64,000 nt of DNA from assembly GCA_030704615.1 (NCBI GenBank), contig CM060733.1, positions 53,754,001-53,818,000 on the forward strand, given 5' to 3'. Made by a program: the position numbers and the translations under genes. Every line of letters begins with the position of its first letter. Position 1 is the stretch's first letter. The notes beneath the pieces are model-generated. The model searched no databases. It saw only the letters and a list, made by a program, of their open reading frames with translations, and was not told the DNA's origin. This stretch comes from Takakia lepidozioides. Its lineage: Eukaryota > Streptophyta > Takakiopsida > Takakiales > Takakiaceae. This document shows, in pieces, positions 34,301-45,574 of this stretch.

Positions 34301-35075
34301 ACTTGGACACAGTAAACGCTAGTACTTTCAAGATCTGATCTAACTCTTGGAATGCATCCACGAAATCGCAAAGTTGACTCGAGACATTCTGAGTTCTATA
34401 CAATATCTGTACAGTGCTTATCAGAATCGGATCCAGGGCTCGTCCATGTTCTGGAACATGTGAGAATCAAATGCTTAACTTAAGTTCTCAGACATGCAGT
34501 GAACTCCAGGTTTATCTGCTTAAGTTCCTCTAGTGGGATCGGTTAAATAACAGTCCCTGACGATAGTTGCTCTACCTGCAGACTGCCGATCTACGAACTG
34601 CTAACACAGGTGCTGCTGTGTCTTTGCTTTGCATCACCATTGAAGCGTCTTGAGAAGTCTAGTATGTGTACACATGATGAGAGTGTTCAGATTTCTTACC
34701 ACATGCAATTCCCCTTTGACATTTGTGTTGAAAGGTCTATGATCTCTAGTAAATTGACTACATACATTATGATGATAGGTGTATATTATATAAAACTCAA
34801 GCTCAAGGTTGCACTAATTTCTTTTCGCGCACTGACCAGCTTGATTGTTTACTTCGAGCTTGTGGCCAGCTGGAGAATCCAGTCACTGATTTTAGACAAT
34901 TAGAGTCCCAGCATTCTACTACTACCATGAACTACTGTGTCTTCTAGTTCTTCCTTATTGATAGATTCACACTCCACAAACTGCACTCTGGTGCACGCAT
35001 TGTCATGCTCCTTAAACACCAGTATTGATCATGACACCAGTTTTGCAGATTTTTAATAACCTTTGAGAGATTTAG
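31371..35075. other. Intergenic; two unrecognised coding-like stretches
   Basis: The minus strand at 33176-32660 is open in alternating frames, with stretches such as LYTGPWYPRNMARYVHTSLW and LCTHHFDLQRLSGTHHTLQL; it looks like a frameshifted old gene but I cannot name it. The minus-strand ORF at 34403-34071 (110 codons) has no recognised motif. At 31860-32095 the phrase GCATTTCGCC/TTTCTGATTGGCCTGAAATTCCGCC is tandemly repeated. The rest shows nothing I can support. Confidence 0.35.
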
Positions 35076-35249
35076 ACTTCTCTGAATGCGGTCTGCTCCA
35101 AGTGTATCACAATTCCTGGTTTCCGTTTTCTCCACTACCCTTCCAGGCAGGGTTGCTATTCGCGAGCAGAATTCAGACATATAGCCGGCCGAACAGCATG
35201 GGATTGGGGAGGGATTCTCCAAAGATACTCCTCTAGGATTGAACGGGAT

Positions 35250-38200
35250 TTGCAGCTATTTCATGTGGCTTCGTGGCTACTTGTGGCTTTCAGTGGTTCT
35301 GCAATCTGTGGAAGGATTGATGCCAAGCATGACTGTCCCACTCGATTCTACGACTTCCAGGTAATTATTGTTTCCAATTATTTACTTTCCACATGGAGGA
35401 CTGGAAACCCTTTTTTTTCCCCAAGTACCTCACCTACAGTAGATCTACTAGTAGAAAAGAGGTGATGCCTTGCTTACGTTGGAGAGTTCGTGAATCTAAG
35501 ATTCAACCGGAAACTCAGTGCCCTGATTACGCACGCCCAGCCGACGAATTGGGCCGGGATTCACGACTTACCTATGCATCTCTGGAAGTCGTTGTTTGTA
35601 TAAGCTTATGCACACTACTACTTCATTAGCTAGCCTGCGCCTCTCCAGCACAATTATGACCATGTGGCGGTGTCTAGAGAGAAGGAGCCAGAAGATAAAA
35701 TGAAAGAATCTTGATTGAGGCTCAAAGAAATGATACATGGTACTTCATAACGTCTGCGGGAAGCTCAAAGAGCTTATGGGACGAGAGTAAGAAAGAAACA
35801 AGAAAGAGGGGTAACAAGCATCCCAAAAGATTAAAGGCTCAAAGAAAGATACTCCTTACACCAAGACTGCAACTCTGCAAATTGGGAATGCATGGGAAAT
35901 GTCAGGTGGACTACACAAATGTGACGCGGCTCAACCATACCAAGGCAATGGTCACTGTGAATGGCCAATTTCCAGGGCCTAGGATTCATGCGACCGACGG
36001 TGACTTTGTGGTTGTTAATGTAACTAATTACAGTGACAAGCCAGTGACCATTCACTGGTTGGTTCTCTCTCTCCCTCTCCCTCTCTGTATGTAGTGTTGG
36101 ACCTCCCGAGCACGCAATCAATTCACTATGTTTGTCTGACCTGGTAGCAAATTAATGTGTTTATTGCGGATCAATTCAACTCGTGACGGTCTGATTACCT
36201 GTGCACATCTCCTTTGAAATGACCTCCTACTTCATTTTTTCTTGTGCACGTCTAATCACATGGGTATCATATTGTGCCTTATCGAAGATAACCTGAAGTC
36301 TGGATTATGAACTCTCTATCATCTTCAGGGATTTTCTTTTTCGATTCTGGTAAAAGTTGCTCTGCATGCAGTTACCTTAAATATCATGAAAGCGGATGCT
36401 GATCATGCACATGGCAGGAATGAAGAAAATCTGCTAATTTTACAGGCATGGCGTGCGGCAGCTACGGACAGGGTGGGCAGATGGAGTGCCCTATGTAACA
36501 CAGTGCCCTATACAACAAAACGAGTCCTACATATACAGGTAAGCAACAGATCCTCATACTTAGGAATCACCAAAGAATTTCTCAGATCTCTGATCAATCG
36601 ATCCTGATATGCTTACGTTGCACAACTGCAGGTTTCAAGTTATCGAGCAGACAGGCACTGCATGGTGGCATGCTCACATCTCATGGCTCCGTGCCTCTCT
36701 CTATGGGGCGTTAGTAATTTTTCCTCGGAGACAGCCTCAGAATCATCCGTTGTATCCGTTCCCTAAGCCCAACCGTGAAGTTGTGCTTTTGCTTGGTAAT
36801 CATGTATTTCTATTTTCATGGATGTAGAATGTTATTTCAGTCTTCCCGTCTTATTCTTATTGAAGCATGAAGGAATTTCCTGAAACGAGAAAGAAGTAAA
36901 GAGCGAACCGTTATTACGTCCGCGAGGACCCTCGGTCGGAAAGTAAGAGAGTCGAGAGAGAGAGAGAGAGCAGACAACCACAAGTGTTGGATGTAAGGGT
37001 GTGGAGGGAGAAGAAATTTCCGTATTAAAGTTGTTGCTTTGTACCAGGGGAGTGGTGGAACACGGATGTCGAAGAGGTTCAAACCCAGGCGATGGCTTCG
37101 GGCGGTGGCTACAATATTTCCGATGCCCTCACTATAAATGGACAACCAGGATTCCTGTACAATTCCTCCTCAAAAGGTAAATTTTAAACTTGGATTATCT
37201 GATAATCGGGAGGGAGAAAAAGTCTGAGAGTGAGAGGGGAGAGATTATTTTACCCCTATTTTGGGACCCTCACACTATACCTCGGATTTCATGGTTACAC
37301 TTGCAGTGAGTCTATACTCTTCCACCTAGAACTCTCCTTTAAATTTCGGTTATGGCTGGAGCATGGCAAGTACACATACTCTTCCTGCAAGCGACAGGGA
37401 CGAATCCTTGCACGGGCTTAATTTAACTAAGGGGATACGGCTAGGTTTGTTTAGAAATGTCTGATTGAAAAATGGGCAGTCTCAGCTAATCTCTAATCAC
37501 ATCCCGGTTATGCAGGTGCTGTCAGAGTGAAGGCTAGGCACCAACATACTTACCTCCTCCGATTGGTGAACGCTTGCATGAATTTCGAGCTTTTCTTTGC
37601 AGTTGCAAACCATTCCCTTACTGTGGTCCAGACGGACTCGGCTTACTCAGAACCCTTCAGTGTGGATGTTTTAATTATAGCTCCCGGCCAGTCACTGGAT
37701 GTGATTCTCATTGCAAATCACACTCATGGGAAGTTCTACATGTCAGCAACACCTTTTGCTATTGCCGATCCTGAGACGGTAACTTTCTGCTCCAAATTGG
37801 ATGGATTTCAGATTATCATGTGCAATCAATATTGAAGCTGGAAAACTTTCACGTGTGGTTGTGTACACATGTAAAGGGGCTCTTATGATTCCATAAAGTC
37901 TAGATGTGAGTTTGTCATGACATCACTGCTGGATCTGTGTGTGGCTGGTACAAAGTGAGTTTGAGTATACTTCTGCAGCATACCCATCAATATTCCCTTG
38001 TTCCTGGTCTCTTCTTTCTCAATTGATATCCTCTGTGCTATCGCATGCTGTAAAGTTTATTTGTCTCTCTCTGCCAGGTGCCTTATCCTCAGGTTCCGAC
38101 AACTGCCCTTTTCGAGTATTCAGGGAGCTCGCACTTGCACCCGGTGTATTCACCTACTTTTCCAGCACACAATGATACTACTTACAAAGACGAATTCGAC

Positions 38201-40476
38201 AGCTTATTTCACTGCATGAATACGAGTGATCGGACATTGCTTGTACCACAAACTATTGACCGCAATCTGCTCTTTACTGTTGGGTACAGTCTAGGCAGCA
38301 GAAACAGTTGCTATCCGCAAGCTAGTTGCGATGGTTACTTCGGTTACCGAACACAGGGCTCTGTGAATAACATCTCTTTTATCACACCAAGCACTACCCA
38401 AAAATCTCTCTTGGAGTTGGCTTATTTGTATGACAGGGGCCTTGATGTATCGAGTCAACTGGATTTGACCTTCCCAGACCAACCCTCACCTTCTTTCGAC
38501 TTTACAGGGCCCTGGAATGTCTTCCAAAACAACTCGACTCCTGAATACGCAACAAAGCTGAGTGTTATTGACTTCAATTCTTCTATTCAGGTACCTATCT
38601 CTCTGATTCTGATTAAGAAAAGCATCTGTCTCCCTTTCACCTCCTTTTCCTGTTCCCCTTGGGCCCGTGGACCTAATAAACTTCTTTCCGTTGTTCCTCT
38701 TTCTTTCATCCATTTTTGTTCAAAGAGACAGCTGTATAACCAATCAATAGAAACAAAAAGACTTCGAGGTAAGAGGATCAAGAAGTTTCAAGATGGAGTT
38801 TCAAGATGTGGCTACCTTCACTGTGGTTTGTTTTAGCAACAGAATTTGTCAAGATCATACATGAAATACTCAAAAAATGATAGAAGGTTGCTTCCAGTCT
38901 TGTTGCATCGAATACGTGTCTAAAAAATGACAGCTACACATCACATACTAGTACAACACCTCAGGACTGTTTCAAGCTGCAATGCCATCAGACATACAGG
39001 AATTTCTCTTGTTCTCAATGTAGTCCGCCTGTTCAGACTGAAATACAAACTGTAGAGAAAATGATGGATAACAGATACGATGATTCAATTCCATTTCAAG
39101 CGTAAAGCACTTGTTTTATTGTCGCAAAACCGAAGCAATATATCATCAATTTCAGGATGAGGAGTTGGGGGTTATTTCCATTTGTGATGTCTCTCCTTCC
39201 ACTGATCATGGTTCCGTGTACTGTCTTATAGTTGATTCTACAAGACACTAGCATCTTGATGTTTGAAATACATCCATTCCATCTTCATGGACAGAGCTTC
39301 TACATTGTGGGGAAAGGCTATGGCAACTATGACCCGACGTCAGACCCGGTCGATTTCAATCTTGTCAATCCCCCATATCGAAATACTTTTGATGTACCTG
39401 CCGGTGGCTGGGTGGCACTTCGCTTTCAAGCTGACAATCCTGGTACCCCTTCGTACTCTTCCCTCGGCCCTTTCATTTAGATGTACGTTCTCATGCCCTC
39501 CTCTTTCAGTGGACACAATATTATAGTTCATCTTCTTCTCTCTCCCCCAAGTAGCCATCTAGGTTGAGCTTTCTAAGTGTTGATGGACCTCTTCAAGCGG
39601 TGGGAACACATACCTCTGGACAGCATGTGTCAACCTGGAAGAGAAATGGACAACTCAGGTGTCCCATATCTGAGCATGATGATGACAGTAGGTTACATTT
39701 GCTGATGCAGTATTGTGGGTATCCTTCCAATAGAAAAACAGACAGTGATTGCACCTTTTTGCTCATGTTTTGTGGGGCTGAGATGCCAGTTAGGTCTGAA
39801 CTTGGATTTCGGTGTATCCTAGACATGGTTTAAAGGGTCTGCTGCAAAAATAGACAAGGTTATATAAGCAGTTTTATCCATGGAGCGAGCCTTGTGTGAT
39901 GGTAGTTGCCCCCTTCTCTACTCTCCTCCCATAACCTCATGATTAGTGCATGATCTAGAATATCCACATGTTGGATACCCACTCCATCCTTTTTTGTGAA
40001 GTCACTTGCTTCTGTCCTGATTTTGAGTCTATTCGGGATGTGCTTGGCGAGCTCTGTCTGTCTGTCTCCACCTCTGAGGACTTCTCTGATGCGTACGTGG
40101 ACTCAAAGCAGATACCCAATCAGTTGGTCTTGTAGACTCGTAGTCACATTAAAGGCAAGAAATAGGTTCACGTCTACAGCTATCGACTGTCTGATGGGTG
40201 CCTATGGGGAAGTCCTGGAGCAGCTTACAGGACTATCTATATTGTATACATGTCACCTGAGTTAGAGTTAATGCTGATACTGTCTCTTCTTCTATGAGAA
40301 GTAACATGGACGCTGATTGTGTTTTGACAGGGGTGTGGCTCTTACACTGCCACATTGAGATGCACATCTCATGGGGAATGGAGATGGCTTTCCTGGTCAG
40401 GGAGGGACCTGATATCAACCAAAGTTCTCTTACCCCTCCCCCTCCAGACTACCCTGTTTGCCCAAGTGCAAGATGA
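35250..40476 (+). CDS. Laccase (multicopper oxidase), nine exons, start unclear
   Basis: Exons: ?-35360, 35906-36057, 36446-36538, 36632-36795, 37048-37176, 37516-37778, 38078-38590, 39232-39442 and 40331-40476; all junctions keep phase, about 593 residues from 35250, the normal laccase length. All four copper-binding loops are present: HWHG (split by intron 2), [19 protein letters not shown] and [10 protein letters not shown]. The enzyme would oxidise phenolics in the cell wall, for example in lignin or phenolic polymerisation. The N-terminus has a hydrophobic secretion-signal-like stretch ([14 protein letters not shown]) before RFYDFQ. In this frame there is no ATG between the stop at 35073 and exon 1; the only nearby ATG (35263) is in another frame. 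Either a further 5' exon exists, spliced at the tttgcag at 35249-35255, or a frameshift has damaged the signal peptide. Asn-glycosylation sites are frequent, as in secreted laccases. Confidence 0.88.
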
Positions 40477-41520
40477 TGTGCCCACTAAAGTCATCAAGGA
40501 CTTACTAATCTTCCAGGCCTTTGTTGTATCCTACTCATCCTGCTTGACACCTGTCAGGGCACTCTTCTGTCATATTTAAAAATTGCATACTGGCAAAGAG
40601 AGAGAGATTGGGACCCACAAACTCCCTCCCCACTCTTCAGATATATACAGTAATAACTAGGCGGATTAAAAACCTCAGTCACCTTTGATTTGTATTCTAT
40701 AGTATTCTATAAGTCGGAGTTCATGGGTACTCTTTCGAGCTTGAAATATGGCCTCTCGGATGGATCTGGACTTACATTATCATTGCCTCCTTCAGCTATT
40801 TTGATTTTTGGCAATTTGCTGTCACTGATTGGCAATAACTTGTCAAAATCAGTTTGATCCGCCATAGATCCACCCAATGAGCTAACTTACAAAACCCACG
40901 ATACACAAGTAGGGGCAAATATGATAAGAGGACAGAATAAGGGGTGCACATTCTAGCAGGGGTTATTTTCGAGGTCGGAAAAAGGGAGAGCAATGGAGCG
41001 GACAATGGGGAGGGAGAGTTGGAATGGCTGATATGTGAGGCCAGGTGTAGAAGATAGCATAGAAGTAGTGAGGCTGGGGTCCTCCTTCTAGAGCTCTCCA
41101 CATAAGTAGGATGAGGCGGTGGGGCCTAAAAAGCTCTACCACTACCTCTTGAGAATACATATGAAGGAGGGCGACGGCTAAGCTTTACATGGTGTCTTTC
41201 ACCTCAACCTTACTATGGTGGGCTCTACAACACCTCTAAAATTGTATATTGGAACTTGAACCATCTTAAAATGAGAGAATAAATATATATATATGAGACG
41301 CCCAACCAAAGCTAGCGTAAATAAGAGCCTCTTCCCCTTGCCCGCAGTATTGCCCCATTTCAGGGGTGGGTTCTATTAGCATCGGGACCAGTCACATAGT
41401 GGTCAGCTGACCACTTTCAATCTTGCATTTGTTGAGGATTAGAGCAGTGAGCGATGTGATAGCTATAAAATGTATGGTGCGTAGAGAGGAGGTGGTGTGT
41501 TTAAAAGGTAGTTTGAGGTT
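40477..41520. other. Intergenic, no gene seen
   Basis: The first part should be the laccase 3' UTR. No exon is recognisable. An (AT)7 run lies near 41283, followed by the CAAAGCTAGCGTAAATAAGAGCC phrase shared with about 27600. Confidence 0.45.
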
Positions 41521-41631
41521 TTATTTTAGGATGTGGACGTTATGGCTATGTGCGCCCCCTTTGACACCTGCGGTGATAATAGTCAAGGGGGCCACGTTCC
41601 ATCCATGCTGACGAATAATTATGAGGGGTTC

Positions 41632-41781
41632 GTATTTGTCAAGTTTATATGTAATCGATTGGTGTGGATACATATCATGGCATAATGTGATTTCGACAAT
41701 ATAAACGTATTTGTCAAGTTTATATGTAATCGATTGGTCTGGATACATATCATGGCATAATGTGATTTCGACAATATAAAC
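41632..41781 (+). repeat. 75-bp perfect-period tandem duplication in the LINE relic
   Basis: Units start GTATTTGTCAAGTTTATATG at 41632 and 41707 and end TTCGACAATATAAAC. They differ by a single base (GGTGTGG versus GGTCTGG), so the duplication is young. Confidence 0.92.
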
Positions 41782-41851
41782 GTTGAGGGATGGGAGTGGC
41801 CCTATTGGTTCGGACATGTGCATGACAGGAGCCACGCAAAGTATAGTGCGA

Positions 41852-41955
41852 TCTGGTGGCCTTCCTTGAAACGTTCCTACATTTATGATGTTGAACCATT
41901 TGGTCTGGTGGCCTTCCTTGAAACGTTCCTACATTTATGATGTTGAACCATTTGG
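41852..41955 (+). repeat. 52-bp tandem duplication in the LINE relic
   Basis: Units start TCTGGTGGCCTTCCTTGAAA at 41852 and 41904 and run through CATTTATGATGTTGAACCAT. The copies are practically identical; the second ends TTTGGACT instead of TTTGGTCT. Confidence 0.92.
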
Positions 41956-42449
41956 ACTTAATAGGGTGTGTCAGTAGAATTTTTAGGAGTTGTATGACTA
42001 CTTGATTATTTCGGGTTATACGGATTCCATGGATTATGGGGTGGGTGCAATGAAGAAAAAGGTGTGGCCATGTGTCTATTTGGGGTGGTTGGACGTCACA
42101 TAGCATACAATGTTTGTTTGGGTATAATAAAAGCCAAAACAGGTTTCGTCTTTGGTTACCTGTGTAGTAGCCATATCGAAATCATAGTGTCTGTCTGATT
42201 TAGGCATTGGTAACTATAGAGGATGTCCAAAAGTGGTTGTACATGTTGTGCAGTAGATGTGGGAAGGAGACCCCACTTGGATATGTAGGAATTTGTGTAG
42301 GTGCGAGATGCCTATATTAGTTCTTTGGTTTCTCCTGCAATGTACGTATGTAGGTCCCGTATGGGTGCTATGTCAGGGAATCTAGCCTTGGTTGAGACTT
42401 GAGACCAGTCATCCCCATAAAATGCCACGGTGGCGTCAGAGAGAGTGGT

Positions 42450-42735
42450 TGGAAGTGGTTTCAACCACTCTCTAGTCCACGTGTAATAATTTGTTTTCAT
42501 TTTTCATTTTTATTTAGTAATATATTTAATTAATAAATATTATATTCCACGTGGACGGGTGCAGTGGTAGATTGTGAGTGGTTATAGACAACTCAGTGAT
42601 GGGAAGTGGTCGAAACCACTTGCTACTCCACGTGTAATAATTCAAATTTTATTTATGATTTATGATTTTAAAATCTAATAAATATAATATTCCACGTGGA
42701 CGGGGACAGTGCACGTTGATCTTGATTGGTTAAAG
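42450..42735 (+). repeat. Tandem ~150-bp units with paired CACGTG words
   Basis: Two units (about 42450-42595 and 42602-42735) each contain GGAAGTGGT, an inverted AACCACT, CTCCACGTGTAATAATT, an AT-rich spacer and ATTCCACGTGGACGGG. Each CACGTG is a G-box core. The AGTGGT/ACCACT words recall those at 48250-48724, so this may be transposon end sequence rather than a promoter. Confidence 0.65.
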
Positions 42736-43714
42736 AACCTCATTGATTTGTACCACTTTGACAGTGGTGGAGAGTGGGTGCTGAAAGACACTGCATTAAT
42801 TGGAACCACAATTCTAGTGGTCGCGCATAAGTGGTTGCCTACACAATAGTGATTGGTACCGGGCACTGATTTGCTACAAAATTTATATTATACGCCACTT
42901 CTATGGTGATACATGAAAAACTTTAAATGGTTTGTGCACCTATGACAGATTTGAAAAACAGACAAGTGTCCATACCATTGCACACTACAACACACCTGGA
43001 TTTTCCAACCTGTCAGTTTGACGATTTTTTTGTCTGTTGTCAGTTTTTTACTGTTCCAACCATTCCATAGTAAAAAAAAACAATATTAAAATATTCAACG
43101 TAATACACGATAGTGAAATAATTTCACTATTTTAGGGCCATAATTGCGAGAGACTTTGACTACCTAAATCAACTGACTGACACAACCATTTAAACCATGA
43201 CATGTGTATCTGTAACATATTTATTATTTATATATTAATATGGATAAGTAAGTAGTAAAAATTTGACTATACTTTCACTGGAATTTTATACTTTCCACAT
43301 TGTGGTGTATGGGTTTAGTTAGTACTCCGCTGCAAACTTAATAAATCACGAACTTCGGAAATCTGCCCTCGGAAAGACGAAGAGGTGGTCGTCCCACTTT
43401 GCAATGTAAACCTTATGCAATGCAAGCTTAACAATCCACATATTATGATTGAAGGGAGTATGGCCATATCATTGCAGGGACATAAATATGAATCATTCAA
43501 CATTGTAAAATGATAACAGGGTAGAACTACTACATGGTACCTTTAAAACTTGTTGCAAAGTGCAAAAGGTTTAAAAAAAATTGCAAAAGTTGCTTATAGG
43601 GTTTGCAAAAAGTTAATTTTTTTTAAAAAGTTGCCCCATCCCGGTAGCCATGAACAGAGGGTTGGAACTTCGAGCAGCAAGCGGCAGGGAGGGAGAGAGA
43701 GGGAGGAAGGGAGG
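42736..43714. other. Intergenic, AT-rich, no gene seen
   Basis: AGTGGT words continue to about 42845. Beyond that the sequence is AT-rich and I see no exon or clear repeat. Confidence 0.45.
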
Positions 43715-44170
43715 GAGGGCAAACATGGGAGGCCCGCAGTTGGAGCAACCTTCGCATCTGAAGCAAGCGACAAACGCTAGGGTATGTGTGCGAGGAGGTG
43801 TCAGCTGAGAGCTCACCGTTCTGGGGAGAGTCAGCCTGGTCTTAGGTCAAGGACAATGTGGTGAGGGCACCTTCTTCTTCGACCTATTTCAGCCTGTTTT
43901 GCGCTCTCATCAGACTCAGCCCTGAATTTGCAACACAGAGCAGAGCACGGAGGGAGCGAGGGCAAACATGGGAGGCCCGTAGTTGGAGCAACCTTCGCAT
44001 CTGAAGCAAGCGACAAATGCTAGAGTATGTGTGCGAGGAGGTGTCGGCTAAGAGCTCGCCGTTCTGGGGAGAGTCAGCTTGTTCTTAGGTCGAGGACAAT
44101 GTGGTGAGGGCACCTTCTTCGACCTATTTCAGCCTGTTTTGCGCTCTCATCAGACTCAGCCCTAAATTTG
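43715..44170 (+). repeat. 243-bp tandem duplication upstream of the PDF-PPR relic
   Basis: Two direct copies begin GAGGGCAAACATGGGAGGCC at 43715 and 43958 and share GTGCGAGGAGGTGTC, TTCTGGGGAGAGTCAGC and CTCTCATCAGACTCAGCCCT. The second copy runs into the start of the PDF-PPR relic, and its end resembles the intron-like spacer of the array at 45.6-48.0 kb. Confidence 0.88.
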
Positions 44171-44177
44171 CAGCAGG

Positions 44178-45562
44178 CCGGATTTCAAGCTCCAGATTAC
44201 CTATGATTCCCTGTAGGATAGCTACAAGAAACCTGCATGGGTAGATGGTCAATTGGAAGCCGTGGCAGCAGCGCCACAAATGATAAAATCAGGCACCTCA
44301 ACCATGACCACAGCTTCTGGAAGAGGATCAAGAGAGGGAGTCCACAATGCCTGTTATGGCACTTCTGGGCATGTCAAGATGCTTTGTGAGGCAGGCAGAC
44401 TGAATGAGGCTCCACAGACTTTAAACCAATGAGGAATTTCAGCAGATTTTAGATAAGTATGTTTGTCTCTTGCTTAAGTGCATCAAGGTGAAAGGCCTGG
44501 AAGCTGGAAAACAGGTGCACACTCACATTTTCCAAAGTGGATTCACGCCAAATATTTTTCTCCTCAACACCCTAGTCAACATGTATGTTAAGTGCGGGAG
44601 CATCATGGATGCTCACCAAGTATTCAACAGAATGCCTCAACGATCTTTGATCACGTGGAATATAATGTTGGCAGGATTTACCAAGCATGGGTGTGGTAGG
44701 AATGCTTTGGAGACCTATGAGCAAATGATGGGGGAAGCGGTGAAGCCCAACCACATCACGTTTGTGAGCGTTTGCAATGCGTGTGCAAGCCTGGTAGCCC
44801 TGGAAACGGGCAAAGCTCGTGCATGGCGACATCGTCAGAGCTAGAATCGTACTAGATGTCATCCTGAATACTGCCTTGGTGGACATGTATGCCAAATAAG
44901 GGTGCATCGAGGATGCAAAGGAGTGTTCGACAATATGGCTGAAGGAAATGTGGTGTCGTGGAGTGCGATGCTTGCAGGATATGCACAACAGGGGCGCGAG
45001 ATGGAGGCTTTGGAGACCTATGAGCAAATGATGGGGGAAGGGGTGAAGGCCACCCACATCACGTTTGTGTGTGTTTGCAGTGCCCAAGCCTGTCAGCCCT
45101 GGAAAGGGCAAAGAGGTGCATGGCGACATCGTCATAGCTAGATGCGTACCAGATGTGATCCTGAACAATACCTTGGTGGACATGTATGCCAAATGTGGGA
45201 GCATCGAGCATGCAAAGGGAGTGTTTGACAATATGGCTGAACGAGATGTGGTGTTGTGGAGTGCGATGAGTGCAGGATATGCACAGCAAGGGCGCGGGAT
45301 GGAGGCTTTGGAGACCTATGAGCAACTGATCTGCGAAGGGGTGAAGCCCAACCACGTCACATTTGTGTGCGTTTGCAGTGCGTGTGCAAGCCTGGCAGCC
45401 CTAGAAAAGGGCAAAGAGGTCCATGGTAACATTGTCAAAGCTGGAATTGTACCCAATGTCATTCTGAACTCTGCCCTGGTGGACATGTATGCCAAATGTG
45501 GGAGCATTGAGGATGCGAAAGGATTGTTCAACACTATGGCTGAACGAGATGTGGTGTCATGA
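44178..45562 (+). pseudogene. PPR pseudogene with N-terminal OSB-type PDF motif
   Basis: The relic opens with PDFKLQITYDSL, a stop (44214-44216), then SYKKPAWVDGQLEAVAAA and, still in the same frame, GHVKMLCEAGRLNEA, the usual start of a plant PPR protein. PDFK ... LW ... P-WV is the PDF motif of organellar single-stranded DNA-binding (OSB) proteins, so the ancestral protein carried both. PPR units follow: KGLEAGKQVHTHIFQSGF, LVNMYVKCGSIMDAHQVF, AMSAGYAQQGRGMEALETYE, KPNHVTFVCVCSACASL, GSIEDAKGLFNTMAERDVVS. Frames change near 44425, 44815, 44905 and 45110, with additional stops, and the copy ends at 45562 without E or DYW domains. The last three PPR modules are near-identical to each other at DNA level. 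It cannot encode a functional protein. Confidence 0.8.
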
Positions 45563-45574
45563 ATCAATAACTAG

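Larger units (their letters stand above)
41521..42500 (-). pseudogene. LINE-type retroelement 3' ORF relic
   Basis: Read on the minus strand, fragments such as EWLKPLPTTLSDATVAFYGDD, KWGLLPTS, PQIDTWPHLFLHCTHPI, KWFNIINVGTFQ and GWNVAPLTIITAGV appear in a consistent order. The Cys/His spacing around HLFLHC fits the zinc-knuckle-like segment downstream of non-LTR reverse transcriptases. Stops and frameshifts break it, and two internal tandem duplications (41632-41781 and 41852-41955) lie inside. I do not see the catalytic YxDD part. Confidence 0.5.

Noticed and set aside
42983-42996. CACTACAACACACC as left end of a CACTA element pairing with 48724
   Set aside because: The sequence does not match the right end CACTAGAAGG, and no matching 3-bp duplication exists.
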